The notes under the pieces were generated by a model. That model was not told the DNA's origin, did no database searches, and worked only from the letters and a program-made list of their open reading frames with translations. The translations under genes and the position numbers were made by a program. A stretch of 64,000 bases of DNA from Gammaproteobacteria bacterium (GTDB lineage: Bacteria > Pseudomonadota > Gammaproteobacteria > Competibacterales > Competibacteraceae): positions 124,001 through 188,000 of the forward strand of contig JADLEK010000017.1 of assembly GCA_020846135.1 (NCBI GenBank), written 5' to 3'. Shown here piece after piece: positions 18,219-27,853 of the stretch (position 1 is the first letter of the stretch; each line of letters starts with the position of its first letter).

Positions 18219-19611
18219 GAGCCGTCTCCACACGATGCGGCAACCACGGCGCAGGTCGCCGCACCGCCTCCCAAATCGGGCTTTCCAGGGTCCGGGTCAG
18301 TTCCTGCGCCAGGGTGATCATCCCGCGATAGCCGGCATAACCATGTTCCCGCTCCTGATTTACGTCCACAAACGGCAAGCGGGCCTTGAGCGCGGTGTAC
18401 AGATTCCGACCGCCGGCTACCAGCAGATCGGCATGATGCGCACGGGCCAATTCCAGCAAAACCCGGGGATTGCCATCCTCGATCAACGGCGCGTCTTCAC
18501 CCATCAGTTCCCGAATCCGGGCCTTGTCTTCCTCGGTCGATTTCTTAGTTCCGCACGCGACGACAGTCATCCCCAGTTCCTGCAAGGCCGCGACGATGGA
18601 CCAGGACTTGACCCCGCCGGTGTAGAGCAACACCCGTTTGCCCTGTAGCCGTTCCCGCCACGGTGCTAACGCGGCATGGGTATTCGCTTCTTCACGGGCG
18701 ATCAGGGTTTCAGTGCGTTCGGTGAGATCGGGATCATTGAGCAGAGCGGCGAACTGGCGCAGGGCGGCGGATACATCGCTCACGCCATAAAAACTGCCTT
18801 CAAACCACGGCGTGCCGAACCGCTCTTGCAGTTTGCGGGCGACATTGAGCATGGCGCGGGAACACACCACCATGTTGACTTCAGCGCGGTGCATGGTCTG
18901 AATTTCCCGGAACCGGGCATCGCCGGACAGGGAACACAGTAGCCGCAACCCCAGTTCATCGAACAAGGGTAGGGTATTCCACAACTCGCCGGCGATGTTG
19001 TATTCGCCGATCAGATTAATATCGTGGACCCTGAGGTCAGGGCGGGCTGGATCAACCGGCGGCGCCACCGGTTCACTGCCACCGACGACATAGTTAATCA
19101 TGGCTTCACCGGCAATGCGGTTGCCGAAATTTTTACTGCCATAGAAGCCGGCAGCGTCAATCGGAATCACCGGAACGCCCCACCGTCCAGTCGCGGCTTT
19201 GCAAACCGCTCCCAAATCATCACCAATTAAGGCTGTGACACAGGTGCTATAAACAAAAACGGCGGCTGGCGAATAGCGATCAATCGCCTGTTTAATCCCA
19301 TGAAACAGGCGTTTTTCACCCCGACCCATAATGACATCCTGCTCATTCAAATCGGTTGTCATCCCGAGTTTGAACAGCGCCGGACCACTGGACTGAGTCC
19401 CCCGGTTGTCCCAGGAATCCCCGACACAAGCAATCGGCCCATGGACAATATGAGCGACATCGGCAATAGGGAGCAGCGAAATCTGCGCGCCGTCAAATGC
19501 GCAACCCCCCGCCGCCGCGCCAGGCGTGGGGCGGGCGCAACCGGTTTTGGCTTGCAGGTTATGGCTACACGCCGGTTCGTCGCGTAATGCAGCCAGATCG
19601 CTGGTTTTCAT
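18211..19611 (-). CDS. nifE: nitrogenase FeMo-co scaffold protein NifE
   Basis: This 466-residue NifE is the alpha-like subunit of the NifEN scaffold. It shows the cluster-ligand regions [29 protein letters not shown] and [14 protein letters not shown], the [12 protein letters not shown] segment and the C-terminal block [15 protein letters not shown]. Its length is typical. The start ATG is 17 bases after the nifF stop, and the 3' end overlaps nifN by 8 bases. I found no separate sigma54 promoter directly upstream, so it is probably read from the nifH promoter as part of the long operon. Confidence 0.96.
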   Translation of the reverse strand: MKTSDLAALRDEPACSHNLQAKTGCARPTPGAAAGGCAFDGAQISLLPIADVAHIVHGPIACVGDSWDNRGTQSSGPALFKLGMTTDLNEQDVIMGRGEKRLFHGIKQAIDRYSPAAVFVYSTCVTALIGDDLGAVCKAATGRWGVPVIPIDAAGFYGSKNFGNRIAGEAMINYVVGGSEPVAPPVDPARPDLRVHDINLIGEYNIAGELWNTLPLFDELGLRLLCSLSGDARFREIQTMHRAEVNMVVCSRAMLNVARKLQERFGTPWFEGSFYGVSDVSAALRQFAALLNDPDLTERTETLIAREEANTHAALAPWRERLQGKRVLLYTGGVKSWSIVAALQELGMTVVACGTKKSTEEDKARIRELMGEDAPLIEDGNPRVLLELARAHHADLLVAGGRNLYTALKARLPFVDVNQEREHGYAGYRGMITLAQELTRTLESPIWEAVRRPAPWLPHRVETAHD

Positions 19612-19628
19612 TCCAATTCCCTCTTTGT

Positions 19629-20153
19629 TTAACCCGCTACTGCGATACCGAGCAATTCAGGCTTAACCTGTTCCAGCCATTCTTCAATCCGCTCGTTGGT
19701 TAAATCCGCCTGATTGTCCTGATCCAGGACCAGACCGACAAACTCACCATCGCGCAGGGCTTTGGATTTCTCAAACTCGTAGCCTTCAACTGACCAGCTT
19801 CCAATAAAACTGGCCCCAAGCTTCTTGAGTTTTTTATACAGAATACCCATTGCATCAACAAACTCAGTGGGATAGCCCACCTGATCGCCCAACCCGAACA
19901 AGGCAACCAGCTTACCCTCCAAGTGGCGGGCTTCGAGTTGGCCCAGAAACTCAGTCCATGGATCAGGCAATTCACCATCGCCCAAGGTAGGCGTACCGAT
20001 CATGAGTGTTTCACAGTTCAACATTTCGTCCGGTGTAGTTTTCGCCACATCGAATAGTTCAATCTCATCTTCCGCAAACTGCTTTTTGATCCGCTTGGCG
20101 ATCTTGCGGGTATTGCCGGTATCGGTGGCATAGAACAAACCAATCTTGGCCAT
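19629..20153 (-). CDS. nifF: nitrogenase flavodoxin
   Basis: This 174-residue long-chain flavodoxin is a probable one-electron donor to NifH. The FMN phosphate loop is [10 protein letters not shown], and the isoalloxazine loops include [11 protein letters not shown] and [12 protein letters not shown]. The 20-residue insertion of long-chain flavodoxins is present around [10 protein letters not shown]. Its position inside the nif operon, between the small orf and nifE, supports a NifF role. Codon use and GC are slightly lower than in nifE and nifN but like those of nifHDK. Confidence 0.95.
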   Translation of the reverse strand: MAKIGLFYATDTGNTRKIAKRIKKQFAEDEIELFDVAKTTPDEMLNCETLMIGTPTLGDGELPDPWTEFLGQLEARHLEGKLVALFGLGDQVGYPTEFVDAMGILYKKLKKLGASFIGSWSVEGYEFEKSKALRDGEFVGLVLDQDNQADLTNERIEEWLEQVKPELLGIAVAG

Positions 20154-20189
20154 GATGATTACCTCATTTTGGATTAAATGCTGTATTAA

Positions 20190-20468
20190 TTAGGACTCAA
20201 CGCATTCTTCAGTAACCGCCGCCAGTACAACTCCGGTGGCTATCTGAAAATCTTCAGTGAGTTGCAAACAGTGTTGTCGGCTGTCGACCAGATAAAGATT
20301 CAATCCCATTCTCCGCAATACCGGTTCAGTTCCGATAATGTCGTCATCCAGACAACTGGTGAAATAGACACCGGGATAAATCCGTCGCAGGCTGGTCAGG
20401 ATCGCCGGAGCAAGACCTTCGGCAACCACCATTCGGGCAATATCAGCGAGCTGGCGCGGGGTGATCAC
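20190..20468 (-). CDS. small nif-cluster protein of unknown function
   Basis: This 92-residue protein has no motif that I recognise with certainty. It starts MITPRQLADIARMVVAEGL, has a central LRRIYPGVYFTSCLDDDI block with one Cys, and ends VTEECVES with a second Cys. It is probably cytoplasmic, with no signal or membrane segment. Its ATG overlaps the stop of the nifY-like gene by 4 bases (GTGATCA region), so it is translationally coupled to it and precedes nifF. I recall small conserved unknowns in this position in other proteobacterial nif clusters. A function in FeMo-co assembly or in nitrogenase maturation is only a guess from location. Confidence 0.75.
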   Translation of the reverse strand: MITPRQLADIARMVVAEGLAPAILTSLRRIYPGVYFTSCLDDDIIGTEPVLRRMGLNLYLVDSRQHCLQLTEDFQIATGVVLAAVTEECVES

Positions 20469-21193
20469 AGCACATCCCCAACGGCTTCCTCAACCCCTTC
20501 CGGCTCGCTTAATACCAGTTCGGCGCGGGTGCGGCCAATAATGCGGGCCAGCCACGGCGGTGGATCGCCAGCCAGGACTTGCTGTAATTGACTCAGCAGC
20601 GTCGAAATATCCTCAGCCTGTGGCCGCTTAAATGGATGGATGCCGCTATTCACCACGCGGGCAGCAGCGGGACCACCGATCGACAACACACAAAGCAAAT
20701 GGCAGTCGTTAATCAGCGCCACCCGCTCGGCGCTGTGATCAATACTTAATCGGGTTATTGCTGGCGCTGGCCGCACCGCAATTAAACGGGATTCCAAAGC
20801 AGATACCTGATAAATCAGAAACCGGGCGCAGGAACCAAAATGACCATCCAGGCGCTCACCATTATTGGACGCACAAGCAACTCGAATAGAATGCGGTATC
20901 TCACTTTCCTGACCGGCCTGGGGGATAGCCGCTGATGCTCCCGTCTCATCCTCTCCTTTCAAAATAGCCAGCGCCTGCCGCAATAAAACACCATTGATTT
21001 CGCTCAGGGAACCTTCAGCACCGGTCTTGAGGTCTTTAACCGCCAGGCCATTTAATTTTATTTCAGTCAGTGGTTCACCCAGTACAGCAACTAATACTCG
21101 GAGCAATTGGCCCGGAGTGGTATCCGGCAACGACCGCGCAGCCAGACCAATCCGCAGTGCAAGACAATCAGGGAGTGGGCTGGCGTCAGTCAT
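20465..21193 (-). CDS. nifY: NifY/NafY-type FeMo-co binding protein
   Basis: This 242-residue protein has two parts. An N-terminal helical domain (about 1-90) resembles the NafY/NifY N-terminal domain that contacts apo-dinitrogenase. A C-terminal NifX-fold domain (about 105-215) carries the family block IRVACASNN...LDGHFGSCARFLIY, whose His is the likely cofactor ligand. It probably binds FeMo-co or holds apo-NifDK competent for cofactor insertion. It overlaps nifT upstream and the 92-residue gene downstream by 4 bases each. NifY and NafY cannot be separated by sequence reading alone. Confidence 0.87.
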   Translation of the reverse strand: MTDASPLPDCLALRIGLAARSLPDTTPGQLLRVLVAVLGEPLTEIKLNGLAVKDLKTGAEGSLSEINGVLLRQALAILKGEDETGASAAIPQAGQESEIPHSIRVACASNNGERLDGHFGSCARFLIYQVSALESRLIAVRPAPAITRLSIDHSAERVALINDCHLLCVLSIGGPAAARVVNSGIHPFKRPQAEDISTLLSQLQQVLAGDPPPWLARIIGRTRAELVLSEPEGVEEAVGDVL

Positions 21194-21402
21194 AGCCGCT
21201 TCACTCGCACGGTTAAAGGCAATTTAGGGGTCTGTGCAAAGGGTTCAAGATAAAACCGGGAACCATCCGCTAACTGAATTTCACCGCCCCATGGACCAGG
21301 GCCGGAATGCTCCAGCGCGACGACCGTTTCCTCATGATCTTTCTTGGTGATATAGAAGATCAGTTCACCAGCAGCATTATTACGCAACATGACATTAGGC
21401 AT
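21190..21402 (-). CDS. nifT: NifT/FixU-family small protein
   Basis: This 70-residue NifT belongs to a conserved small protein family found directly after nifK. The pattern PNVMLRNN..GELIFYITKKDHEE and the C-terminal GSRFYLEP..P.LPLTV are typical. Its biochemical role is not established; it is dispensable in several diazotrophs. It lies about 65 bases after nifK, with a CCCT-rich hairpin repeat in the gap, and overlaps the nifY-like gene by 4 bases. Confidence 0.92.
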   Translation of the reverse strand: MPNVMLRNNAAGELIFYITKKDHEETVVALEHSGPGPWGGEIQLADGSRFYLEPFAQTPKLPLTVRVKRL

Positions 21403-21433
21403 AGCTAGAATCTCCTGTCACCCCCTACCCTGA

Positions 21434-21457
21434 CCCTCCCCCGCAAGTGGAGGAGGG
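21434..21457. repeat. hairpin of the CCCCCT-rich repeat family between nifK and nifT
   Basis: The inverted repeat CCCTCC (21434-21439) / GGAGGG (21452-21457) lies in the sequence ACCCTGACCCTCCCC, the same style as the element after pgi at 608-635. It lies in the nifK-nifT gap, where a hairpin could stabilise the upstream nifHDK message. Confidence 0.5.
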
Positions 21458-21466
21458 AGTAAAAGA

Positions 21467-23032
21467 TCAACGAACCAAATCAAAGGCGTAGTCGGTTTCG
21501 CCCAAGGTCATGGTGTCTTGGTCCAGTTTTTCCATCACTGCATTCACCAACAACTTCAGGATGTGCATCGCGCCCTCATAACCCAGTGTGGTGTCACGAT
21601 GCAAATGATGACGGTCGAATAGCGGGAATCCAATCCGAATCAGCGGGACTTCATGCTCTTTGCCCTTATGCAGGGTATCGCGCTGAATGAACTTGCCGTA
21701 GGAATTGCCAATCAGGAAATCGGGCTTATTACTGAAAACCAGCGAACGCAAATGCCATAAATCCTTGCCGACATAGACTTCCGCTTCCTGACCATAAGGC
21801 GAATCCTTGAGCAGTTTAGTCATATCCTTAGCCCAGCGCTTATTCGCGTTATGACACAGAACATGTAGTGGTTCAGCGCCCAACTCTATGAGAAACTGGC
21901 ACATGCCGGCTACAAAATCAGGATCGCCAAACACGGAGAACCGCTTACCATGTAGCCAGGTATGGGAGTCTGTCATCATGTCCAGCAACCGGCCACGCTC
22001 TTGCGCCAGTGACTCTGGAATCGCCTTGCCAGTCAGTTCCGAAACCTTCATCAGAAAATCGTCGGTCCAGTTCAGTCCCATTGGGATATTGATAGCGCTG
22101 GCCGGCTGATTCCAGGTTTCCTTCACATACTTTTTAGTCTTGGTTAACTGCCACGGTTGCAGTAACAGCGTATCAATCGCATTCGGCGCATCCTTAATCT
22201 CATCCTGAGTCGTGCCGCCCGCATACATACGGAATTCACCATCGGCAGGCGTATCGAGAATCTCCTCCGGATCGGACAGGAAGGTGTAGGCCACACCCAT
22301 CTCGCCCAGCATCCGCTTAATCACCCGCAGATTACCCAAGTAACCTTCAAAGCCGGTCACGATATTGAGCTTGCCATTACTGCCAACCACCTTGTCGTCC
22401 ATCGTTTTCAAGGTGAAATAATTCAGAATCCCTTCCAGCATATTGTCCCAGCCGGTGGTATGACTGCCGACAAAGCTGGGGGTATGCGCAAACGGCGTGG
22501 GGAAATCCATGGGCACGCGCCCGTCTTTTTTAGCATTGGTGATGAAGGCATTAAGATCATCGCCAATCACCTCGGCCATACATGTGGTCGATACCGCAAT
22601 CATTTCCGGTTGATACATGACCCGGGAGTTTTCCAACCCCTCGAACATGTTCTTTTGTCCACCGAATACTGCCGCATCCTCAGTCATTGAATCAGAGACA
22701 ATGGCAATCGGTTCACGAAAATGGCGGTTAAAGTAGGAACGGAAATAGGCAACACAGCCCTGCGAACCATGGACATAAGGCAGGGTTTTGTAAAAACCCA
22801 GTGCGCACAGCGTCGCACCTAACGGCTGGCAGGCTTTAGCCGGGTTAATGGTCAAGGCCTCACGCTGGAAATTAAGCGCCTTGTACGCCTCAGTCGTGGT
22901 CCACTGGAATACTTCTTCCAGCTTTTCAGACGGTGGCGCTTCCTCGAATACCCGCTTACGGGCAAAAGCCTGTTGGTACTCGTCAGTATTAAACAGCGGA
23001 AAGCCTGGTTTGATGGTTTCGACGTCTTGCAT
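21467..23032 (-). CDS. nifK: nitrogenase molybdenum-iron protein beta chain
   Basis: This 521-residue NifK forms the alpha2beta2 MoFe protein with NifD and provides half of the P-cluster ligands. The motifs CQPLGATLCALGF, HGSQGCVAYFRSYFNRHFREP and STTCMAEVIGDD contain the conserved cysteines. The start at MQDVETIKPGFPLF is 14 codons into the longest frame and gives the usual length. The C-terminus DYAFDLVR is the family end. It lies about 90 bases after nifD in the nifHDK order. All cluster ligand regions are intact, so the enzyme should be functional. Confidence 0.98.
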   Translation of the reverse strand: MQDVETIKPGFPLFNTDEYQQAFARKRVFEEAPPSEKLEEVFQWTTTEAYKALNFQREALTINPAKACQPLGATLCALGFYKTLPYVHGSQGCVAYFRSYFNRHFREPIAIVSDSMTEDAAVFGGQKNMFEGLENSRVMYQPEMIAVSTTCMAEVIGDDLNAFITNAKKDGRVPMDFPTPFAHTPSFVGSHTTGWDNMLEGILNYFTLKTMDDKVVGSNGKLNIVTGFEGYLGNLRVIKRMLGEMGVAYTFLSDPEEILDTPADGEFRMYAGGTTQDEIKDAPNAIDTLLLQPWQLTKTKKYVKETWNQPASAINIPMGLNWTDDFLMKVSELTGKAIPESLAQERGRLLDMMTDSHTWLHGKRFSVFGDPDFVAGMCQFLIELGAEPLHVLCHNANKRWAKDMTKLLKDSPYGQEAEVYVGKDLWHLRSLVFSNKPDFLIGNSYGKFIQRDTLHKGKEHEVPLIRIGFPLFDRHHLHRDTTLGYEGAMHILKLLVNAVMEKLDQDTMTLGETDYAFDLVR

Positions 23033-23122
23033 GATCAAATCCTCGTTAGCGGCGCAAAGCGCACAACCCAACATGATTAAAATGTTGGGTTTTGGCTAAT
23101 TGCCGCACCCAACCAACTGGTT

Positions 23123-24595
23123 TCAGGCAGCCAACTGCAATCCTTCAGTACTGGCGCGCTTCCAAGGAGCCTGCATGTTTTTCCAGCAGGGATTATTAAT
23201 CGTCATGTCCATATCACGCGCGAAAATGGCGAAACCATCATAGCCGTGATAGGGACCGGAATAATCCCAAGAGTGCATCTGCCGGAAGGGAATGCCCATC
23301 TTGTGAAAGACATACTTCTCCTTGATGCCGGAGCCAATCAAATCCGGCTTCAGCCGTTCCACAAAGGACTCCAGCTCAAAACTGGTAGCATCGTCATAGA
23401 TCAATGCGCCGTCCTGCAATTCCTTAAAGGTCCGGTCATAATCGTCGTTATGGGCAAATTCATAACCTGCGCCGATAATTTCCATCCCTAGGTCTTCATA
23501 AGCGCCAATGATGTGACGGGGCCGTAGACCACCGACAAACAACATTACCCGCTTGCCTTCCAGGCGAGGGCGGTATTTGGCGATGATTGCGTCCTGCATC
23601 GGCTGATGCCGGGCAATCACCCGCTCGGCGTTTTCCTTAATCGTGTCGTCGAAGAACGCGGCGATCTTGCGCAAACTGGCGGCAATTTGAGTCGGCCCGA
23701 AGAAGTTATATTCCAGATAGGGAATCCCGTACTTCTCTTCCAGATGGCGACTGATGTAATTCATCGAGCGGTAGCAATGCAGCAGATTCAGCTTGGCATG
23801 GCGAGTCGTTTGCATTTCCGGAATCGAACCATCACCCGACCATTGGGCAATCACCCGCAAACCAATTTCCTCCAGCAACACCCGCGATGACCAAGCATCG
23901 CCACCAATGTTGTAATCACCGGTAATAGCGACATCGTAAGGTGTCGACTCAAAGCTGTTATCGTCATCACGGCCATGCAGAACCCAATCCCGCAGCGAGT
24001 CATTAGCAACATGGTGACCCAGTGACTGCGATACCCCTCGGAACCCTTCACAGCGCACCGGCACCACAGTTTTGCCAATATCCTTGGCAGACTTCTTGGC
24101 AACCGCTTCAATATCGTCGCCGATAAGACCAATCGGGCATTCCGACTGAACGGTAATGGCTTTAACCAGAGGAAACAGGGTGTCGATCTCGGCAATCAGC
24201 TTAGCCAGCTTTTTGTCGCCGCCGAACACCACGTCTTTTTCCTGAAAATCAGAAGTGAAGTTCATGTCGGTGAACACATTGACGCCGCTATGCCCAGTGA
24301 CGTAATTACGGCGGCCAGCGCGGGAAAATTGCCCACAACCGACCGGTCCATGCGAGATATTAGCCACGTCTTTAACTGGCCCCCACACGACGCCCTTGGC
24401 TCCGGCGTAAGCGCAACCCCGGGCGGTCATTACGCCGGGCAGCGCTTTTTTGTTAGCAACAATGCACTTGTTGGACTTTTCCAAGCTAGGGTCATTAGCC
24501 ATCAAATGCTTGGCGCGTTGTTTACCTGTCGCTTCCGGGTAAACTTCCAGCACTTCCTGAATCAGTTGTTCGGTTTCCTGGCGATTCATAGTCAT
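23123..24595 (-). CDS. nifD: nitrogenase molybdenum-iron protein alpha chain
   Basis: This 490-residue NifD carries FeMo-co and half of the P-cluster. The P-cluster Cys regions are [22 protein letters not shown] and [12 protein letters not shown]. The FeMo-co Cys region is the [13 protein letters not shown] area, and the His ligand is in [15 protein letters not shown]. The start is the ATG whose complement is 24593-24595, preceded by GGAG at 8 bases; a second ATG two codons later is possible. It follows nifH by 19 bases. Length and all key residues are normal for molybdenum nitrogenase. Confidence 0.98.
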   Translation of the reverse strand: MTMNRQETEQLIQEVLEVYPEATGKQRAKHLMANDPSLEKSNKCIVANKKALPGVMTARGCAYAGAKGVVWGPVKDVANISHGPVGCGQFSRAGRRNYVTGHSGVNVFTDMNFTSDFQEKDVVFGGDKKLAKLIAEIDTLFPLVKAITVQSECPIGLIGDDIEAVAKKSAKDIGKTVVPVRCEGFRGVSQSLGHHVANDSLRDWVLHGRDDDNSFESTPYDVAITGDYNIGGDAWSSRVLLEEIGLRVIAQWSGDGSIPEMQTTRHAKLNLLHCYRSMNYISRHLEEKYGIPYLEYNFFGPTQIAASLRKIAAFFDDTIKENAERVIARHQPMQDAIIAKYRPRLEGKRVMLFVGGLRPRHIIGAYEDLGMEIIGAGYEFAHNDDYDRTFKELQDGALIYDDATSFELESFVERLKPDLIGSGIKEKYVFHKMGIPFRQMHSWDYSGPYHGYDGFAIFARDMDMTINNPCWKNMQAPWKRASTEGLQLAA

Positions 24596-24614
24596 GAGGT
24601 TATCTCCGGTTAAT

Positions 24615-25517
<903 letters not shown>

Positions 25518-25557
25518 CTATCGCTGGATGCGAAGTTTTTGCTCTCGTTCAGTGTTC

Positions 25558-25573
25558 TTCAACAGTCATGCCA
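25558..25573 (-). promoter_or_regulatory. sigma54 (-24/-12) promoter of nifH
   Basis: On the minus strand the sequence reads TGGCATG-ACTG-TTGAA, against the consensus TGGCAYG-N4-TTGCW. The essential GG is present; the -12 C is replaced by A. The predicted start of transcription is about 40 bases upstream of the nifH ATG. Confidence 0.8.
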
Positions 25574-25648
25574 AACTGTAATAAGAAATCAACCAACTGA
25601 TTTGTATTAATTTTTATTTCAACTTTCCATGAGCAGCCAGTGGCATAC

Positions 25649-26521
25649 ATGACAAACGCGGCATCTTGTACGGTTAGCAACAATCCTCCCATTCCCTGTG
25701 ATCCCCGCCTGCCCAAGGAAGCCTATTGGTCGATCAATCACTGCAACCTGCCGGCAGCGATCCTAGGCGGATTGACTTTTCAACGACATCCAGCCCCATT
25801 GCTGATCGATGGCGTGGCTGAATTGCACGCCCGGCTGTTCCGGTTACTCGCGGCGCTGGGGGAGCCGGAGGCGCGGGCGCGGCAGTTCATGGATTACATG
25901 GCGGTGCATTTCCGGCTGGAGGCGCTGGAAGAGGCCGGACTGACGCCGGGCCGGTCTAAAGCCAAGTTGCGCGGGCGAGCCGACTATTTGCGGATGGTGC
26001 GGGGCTGGGCGTTTGATCCCAACAGTCAGGAAGGAGCCGTACTGAAAGGCTGGGTGGAATCACGCTTTGGCTTATTGACCCGCTATCATGAAAGCCTCAT
26101 TGACAATGAAGCCCGATATGACGCCTGGTTGCATTTTCAGGAGGTTCGCAGTCATGGTCTGTACAACACCAATGCGTTGGAAGCGCAACTGGACTTGCTG
26201 TATAGCTATTGCCAGTACGAATTGCAGCGCTCACAGCCGCCGGCTTCGCTGCACTTAAAGCTGTATCGGGGTTTCAATCATTTCAGCGATGATCAGGTGC
26301 TGGAAAAAATCGACCGCCGGCGGATGATTGTGCTGCTGAACAACCTGAGTTCATTCAGTATCAACCGGGAACGGGCTGAAGAATTCGGTGATCATTTATT
26401 GCAGGTGCAAGTCCCGATGACCAAGGTGTTTTTCTACAACCGGGTCCTGCCGGGAATGTTGAAGGGCGAGGATGAATATGTCGTGATCGGCGGGATTTAC
26501 GAAGTCGAACGGCTGGCGTAA
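25649..26521 (+). CDS. draT: NAD+-dinitrogenase-reductase ADP-ribosyltransferase
   Basis: This protein of about 290 residues is a DraT. It transfers ADP-ribose from NAD+ to an Arg of NifH and so switches nitrogenase off when ammonium appears or energy falls. Recognisable family blocks are the N-terminal WSINHCNLPA, the central LYNTNALEAQLDLLYSYCQYELQ, and LYRGFNHFSDDQVL followed by LNNLSSFSINRERAEEFGD. That last stretch carries the R, S and E features of the ADP-ribosyltransferase fold. The start is an ATG at 25649; GTG at 25640 is an alternative. It is divergent from nifH and ends one base before the nifQ stop. The removing enzyme, DraG, is not encoded in this window. Confidence 0.9.
   Translation: MTNAASCTVSNNPPIPCDPRLPKEAYWSINHCNLPAAILGGLTFQRHPAPLLIDGVAELHARLFRLLAALGEPEARARQFMDYMAVHFRLEALEEAGLTPGRSKAKLRGRADYLRMVRGWAFDPNSQEGAVLKGWVESRFGLLTRYHESLIDNEARYDAWLHFQEVRSHGLYNTNALEAQLDLLYSYCQYELQRSQPPASLHLKLYRGFNHFSDDQVLEKIDRRRMIVLLNNLSSFSINRERAEEFGDHLLQVQVPMTKVFFYNRVLPGMLKGEDEYVVIGGIYEVERLA
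25667..25682. promoter_or_regulatory. NifA upstream activator site for nifH
   Basis: This is an exact TGT-N10-ACA element (TGT ACGGTTAGCA ACA). It lies about 125 bases upstream of the predicted nifH start point, a normal NifA site distance. It falls just inside the first codons of draT. Confidence 0.75.
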
Positions 26522-27124
26522 TTACTCTTCTGGCCCAAAGCAGACCGTATAATCCCGGCAAACGGCACAGGATGGCGCCCGGCAGAGATAGACGCCCTCT
26601 TGAAGACAAAGCTGCTTGTAGAGAAATTTCTTCCATTTCATGTCGCGGTCATTTTTCAAAGCCAGCGCCGGGAAATTAAGCGCCATCAGTGCGCTTAAAT
26701 CCCGCCGCGACCATAAGCCTAAATCTTCCCAGAGATGATCATTGCTCATGCAGCCGGTCGCAATGATCACGCTGATCCAGACTTCAGATTCATCCTGATC
26801 AGCTCTGTAAATTTGCAGCAGCTTAACCAGTTCTTCGCGTTCTTCCGCTAAACGTGGATCCCACGGTGGTAATAAACGCGGTGGACGGTTCGGCATGACA
26901 AAACCGGGAAAATGCCGCGCCAGCAATGCGGCAAACTCCCCGGAGGTTAATCCAAAATCAACAGGCAATGCCCCACCGCCGTTCATCTGAGTCGCCAGCA
27001 TTTGTGCCAGCGCCTCATCATTTGGCAAGCCACGACTGTAACCCATCAAACCGTCATAGATTTGTCGCCGTAGATCGGTGGTGATCGCAAACGGCGAGAG
27101 TTTCAGTTGCGGCAACGGCATCAT
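26522..27124 (-). CDS. nifQ: nitrogenase molybdenum-supply protein NifQ
   Basis: This 200-residue NifQ is an iron-sulfur-molybdenum protein that delivers Mo to the NifEN/NifH complex for FeMo-co. The C-terminal signature is the cysteine motif CRAPSCAVCRDYTVCFG (C-x5-C-x2-C-x5-C). The rest, with HFPGF and W-x5-ALMALNFPALA, fits the family. It follows the FeSII-like gene by 12 bases and is the last gene of the nifB operon. Its stop abuts the draT stop from the opposite strand. Confidence 0.93.
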   Translation of the reverse strand: MMPLPQLKLSPFAITTDLRRQIYDGLMGYSRGLPNDEALAQMLATQMNGGGALPVDFGLTSGEFAALLARHFPGFVMPNRPPRLLPPWDPRLAEEREELVKLLQIYRADQDESEVWISVIIATGCMSNDHLWEDLGLWSRRDLSALMALNFPALALKNDRDMKWKKFLYKQLCLQEGVYLCRAPSCAVCRDYTVCFGPEE

Positions 27125-27136
27125 GGTTACTGCCTC

Positions 27137-27484
27137 TCAGTATTCCACCAGAATATCTTCATCCCGCACGATCATCTGACATGCCAGTCGCCACGGCGGT
27201 GGAATGTCATCCACTAGAATCTGGCTAATATCCTCATCGGTCAGCTTGCCCAGTTGTTTCAGCAGAATTCTCTCCTTCTCTGTCGGTGGACCACTCATTC
27301 GCGGCTTTTTATCCAGGCTGCTCACTTTCACCAAACAGGTTCCGCATTCGCCATCCTGGCAATCAAAGGCAATCGGAATCTTGTTCGCTTTAGCAATGGT
27401 CAAGACCGTCTCGGTATGGCTACCGGCCGCGGCGTAAACGGTCTTTATTTTATGGTCAGGATGCGAAAAGGTAATCAGCGGCAT
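27137..27484 (-). CDS. [2Fe-2S] protein of the Shethna II (FeSII) type, nitrogenase protection
   Basis: This 115-residue [2Fe-2S] ferredoxin has the plant-type cluster motif CQDGECGTC and a fourth Cys in RLACQ. Its insert SGPPTEKERILLKQLGKL and its ending PPWRLACQMIVRDEDILVEY match, as I recall it, the Shethna II protein of Azotobacter vinelandii. That protein binds oxidised NifH and NifDK to form an O2-tolerant inactive complex. It lies between the small ferredoxin and nifQ. From memory the likeness is strong over the full length, but no alignment was run. The alternative is an ordinary [2Fe-2S] electron carrier. Confidence 0.82.
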   Translation of the reverse strand: MPLITFSHPDHKIKTVYAAAGSHTETVLTIAKANKIPIAFDCQDGECGTCLVKVSSLDKKPRMSGPPTEKERILLKQLGKLTDEDISQILVDDIPPPWRLACQMIVRDEDILVEY

Positions 27485-27529
27485 ATCGGTTAATCTCCTT
27501 GTAATGCAATAAGGGGTTCGTGATTACAG

Positions 27530-27814
27530 TCAAGCGGGGCGGACCGTCACATCGCCTAGCACCTGGGCTTGACAGGCCAGCCGGAAATCCTGCCCCGCGT
27601 AATGTTCTTTGAGAATCTTGGATTCCAGCACCGAGGGGGTGCTCAGATTGTCCATGCCTTCCGTCACTTTCATCAGACAAGTCCCACAATCACCTTCACG
27701 GCAACCGTAAATAATCCCGGAATTAACCTTGTCGGAGATTTCAATGACCCGGCTGCCCGCGGGCACGGTGATGGTGGTATTAATATCGGCAAAGGTAAGT
27801 CGCGCTTTGGCCAT
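27530..27814 (-). CDS. nif-associated [2Fe-2S] ferredoxin
   Basis: This 94-residue plant-type [2Fe-2S] ferredoxin has the cluster motif CREGDCGTC with a fourth Cys in RLACQAQV. It is shorter than the neighbouring FeSII-like protein and lacks the insert of about 20 residues. It lies between nifB and the FeSII-like gene in one minus-strand operon, suggesting use in electron supply or cluster assembly for nitrogenase. The N-terminus AKARLTFADINTTITVPAG is a normal beta-grasp start. Confidence 0.9.
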   Translation of the reverse strand: MAKARLTFADINTTITVPAGSRVIEISDKVNSGIIYGCREGDCGTCLMKVTEGMDNLSTPSVLESKILKEHYAGQDFRLACQAQVLGDVTVRPA

Positions 27815-27853
27815 AAGGTACTCGCTAGTCAGGAGATAAAGGAATAAGAAAAA

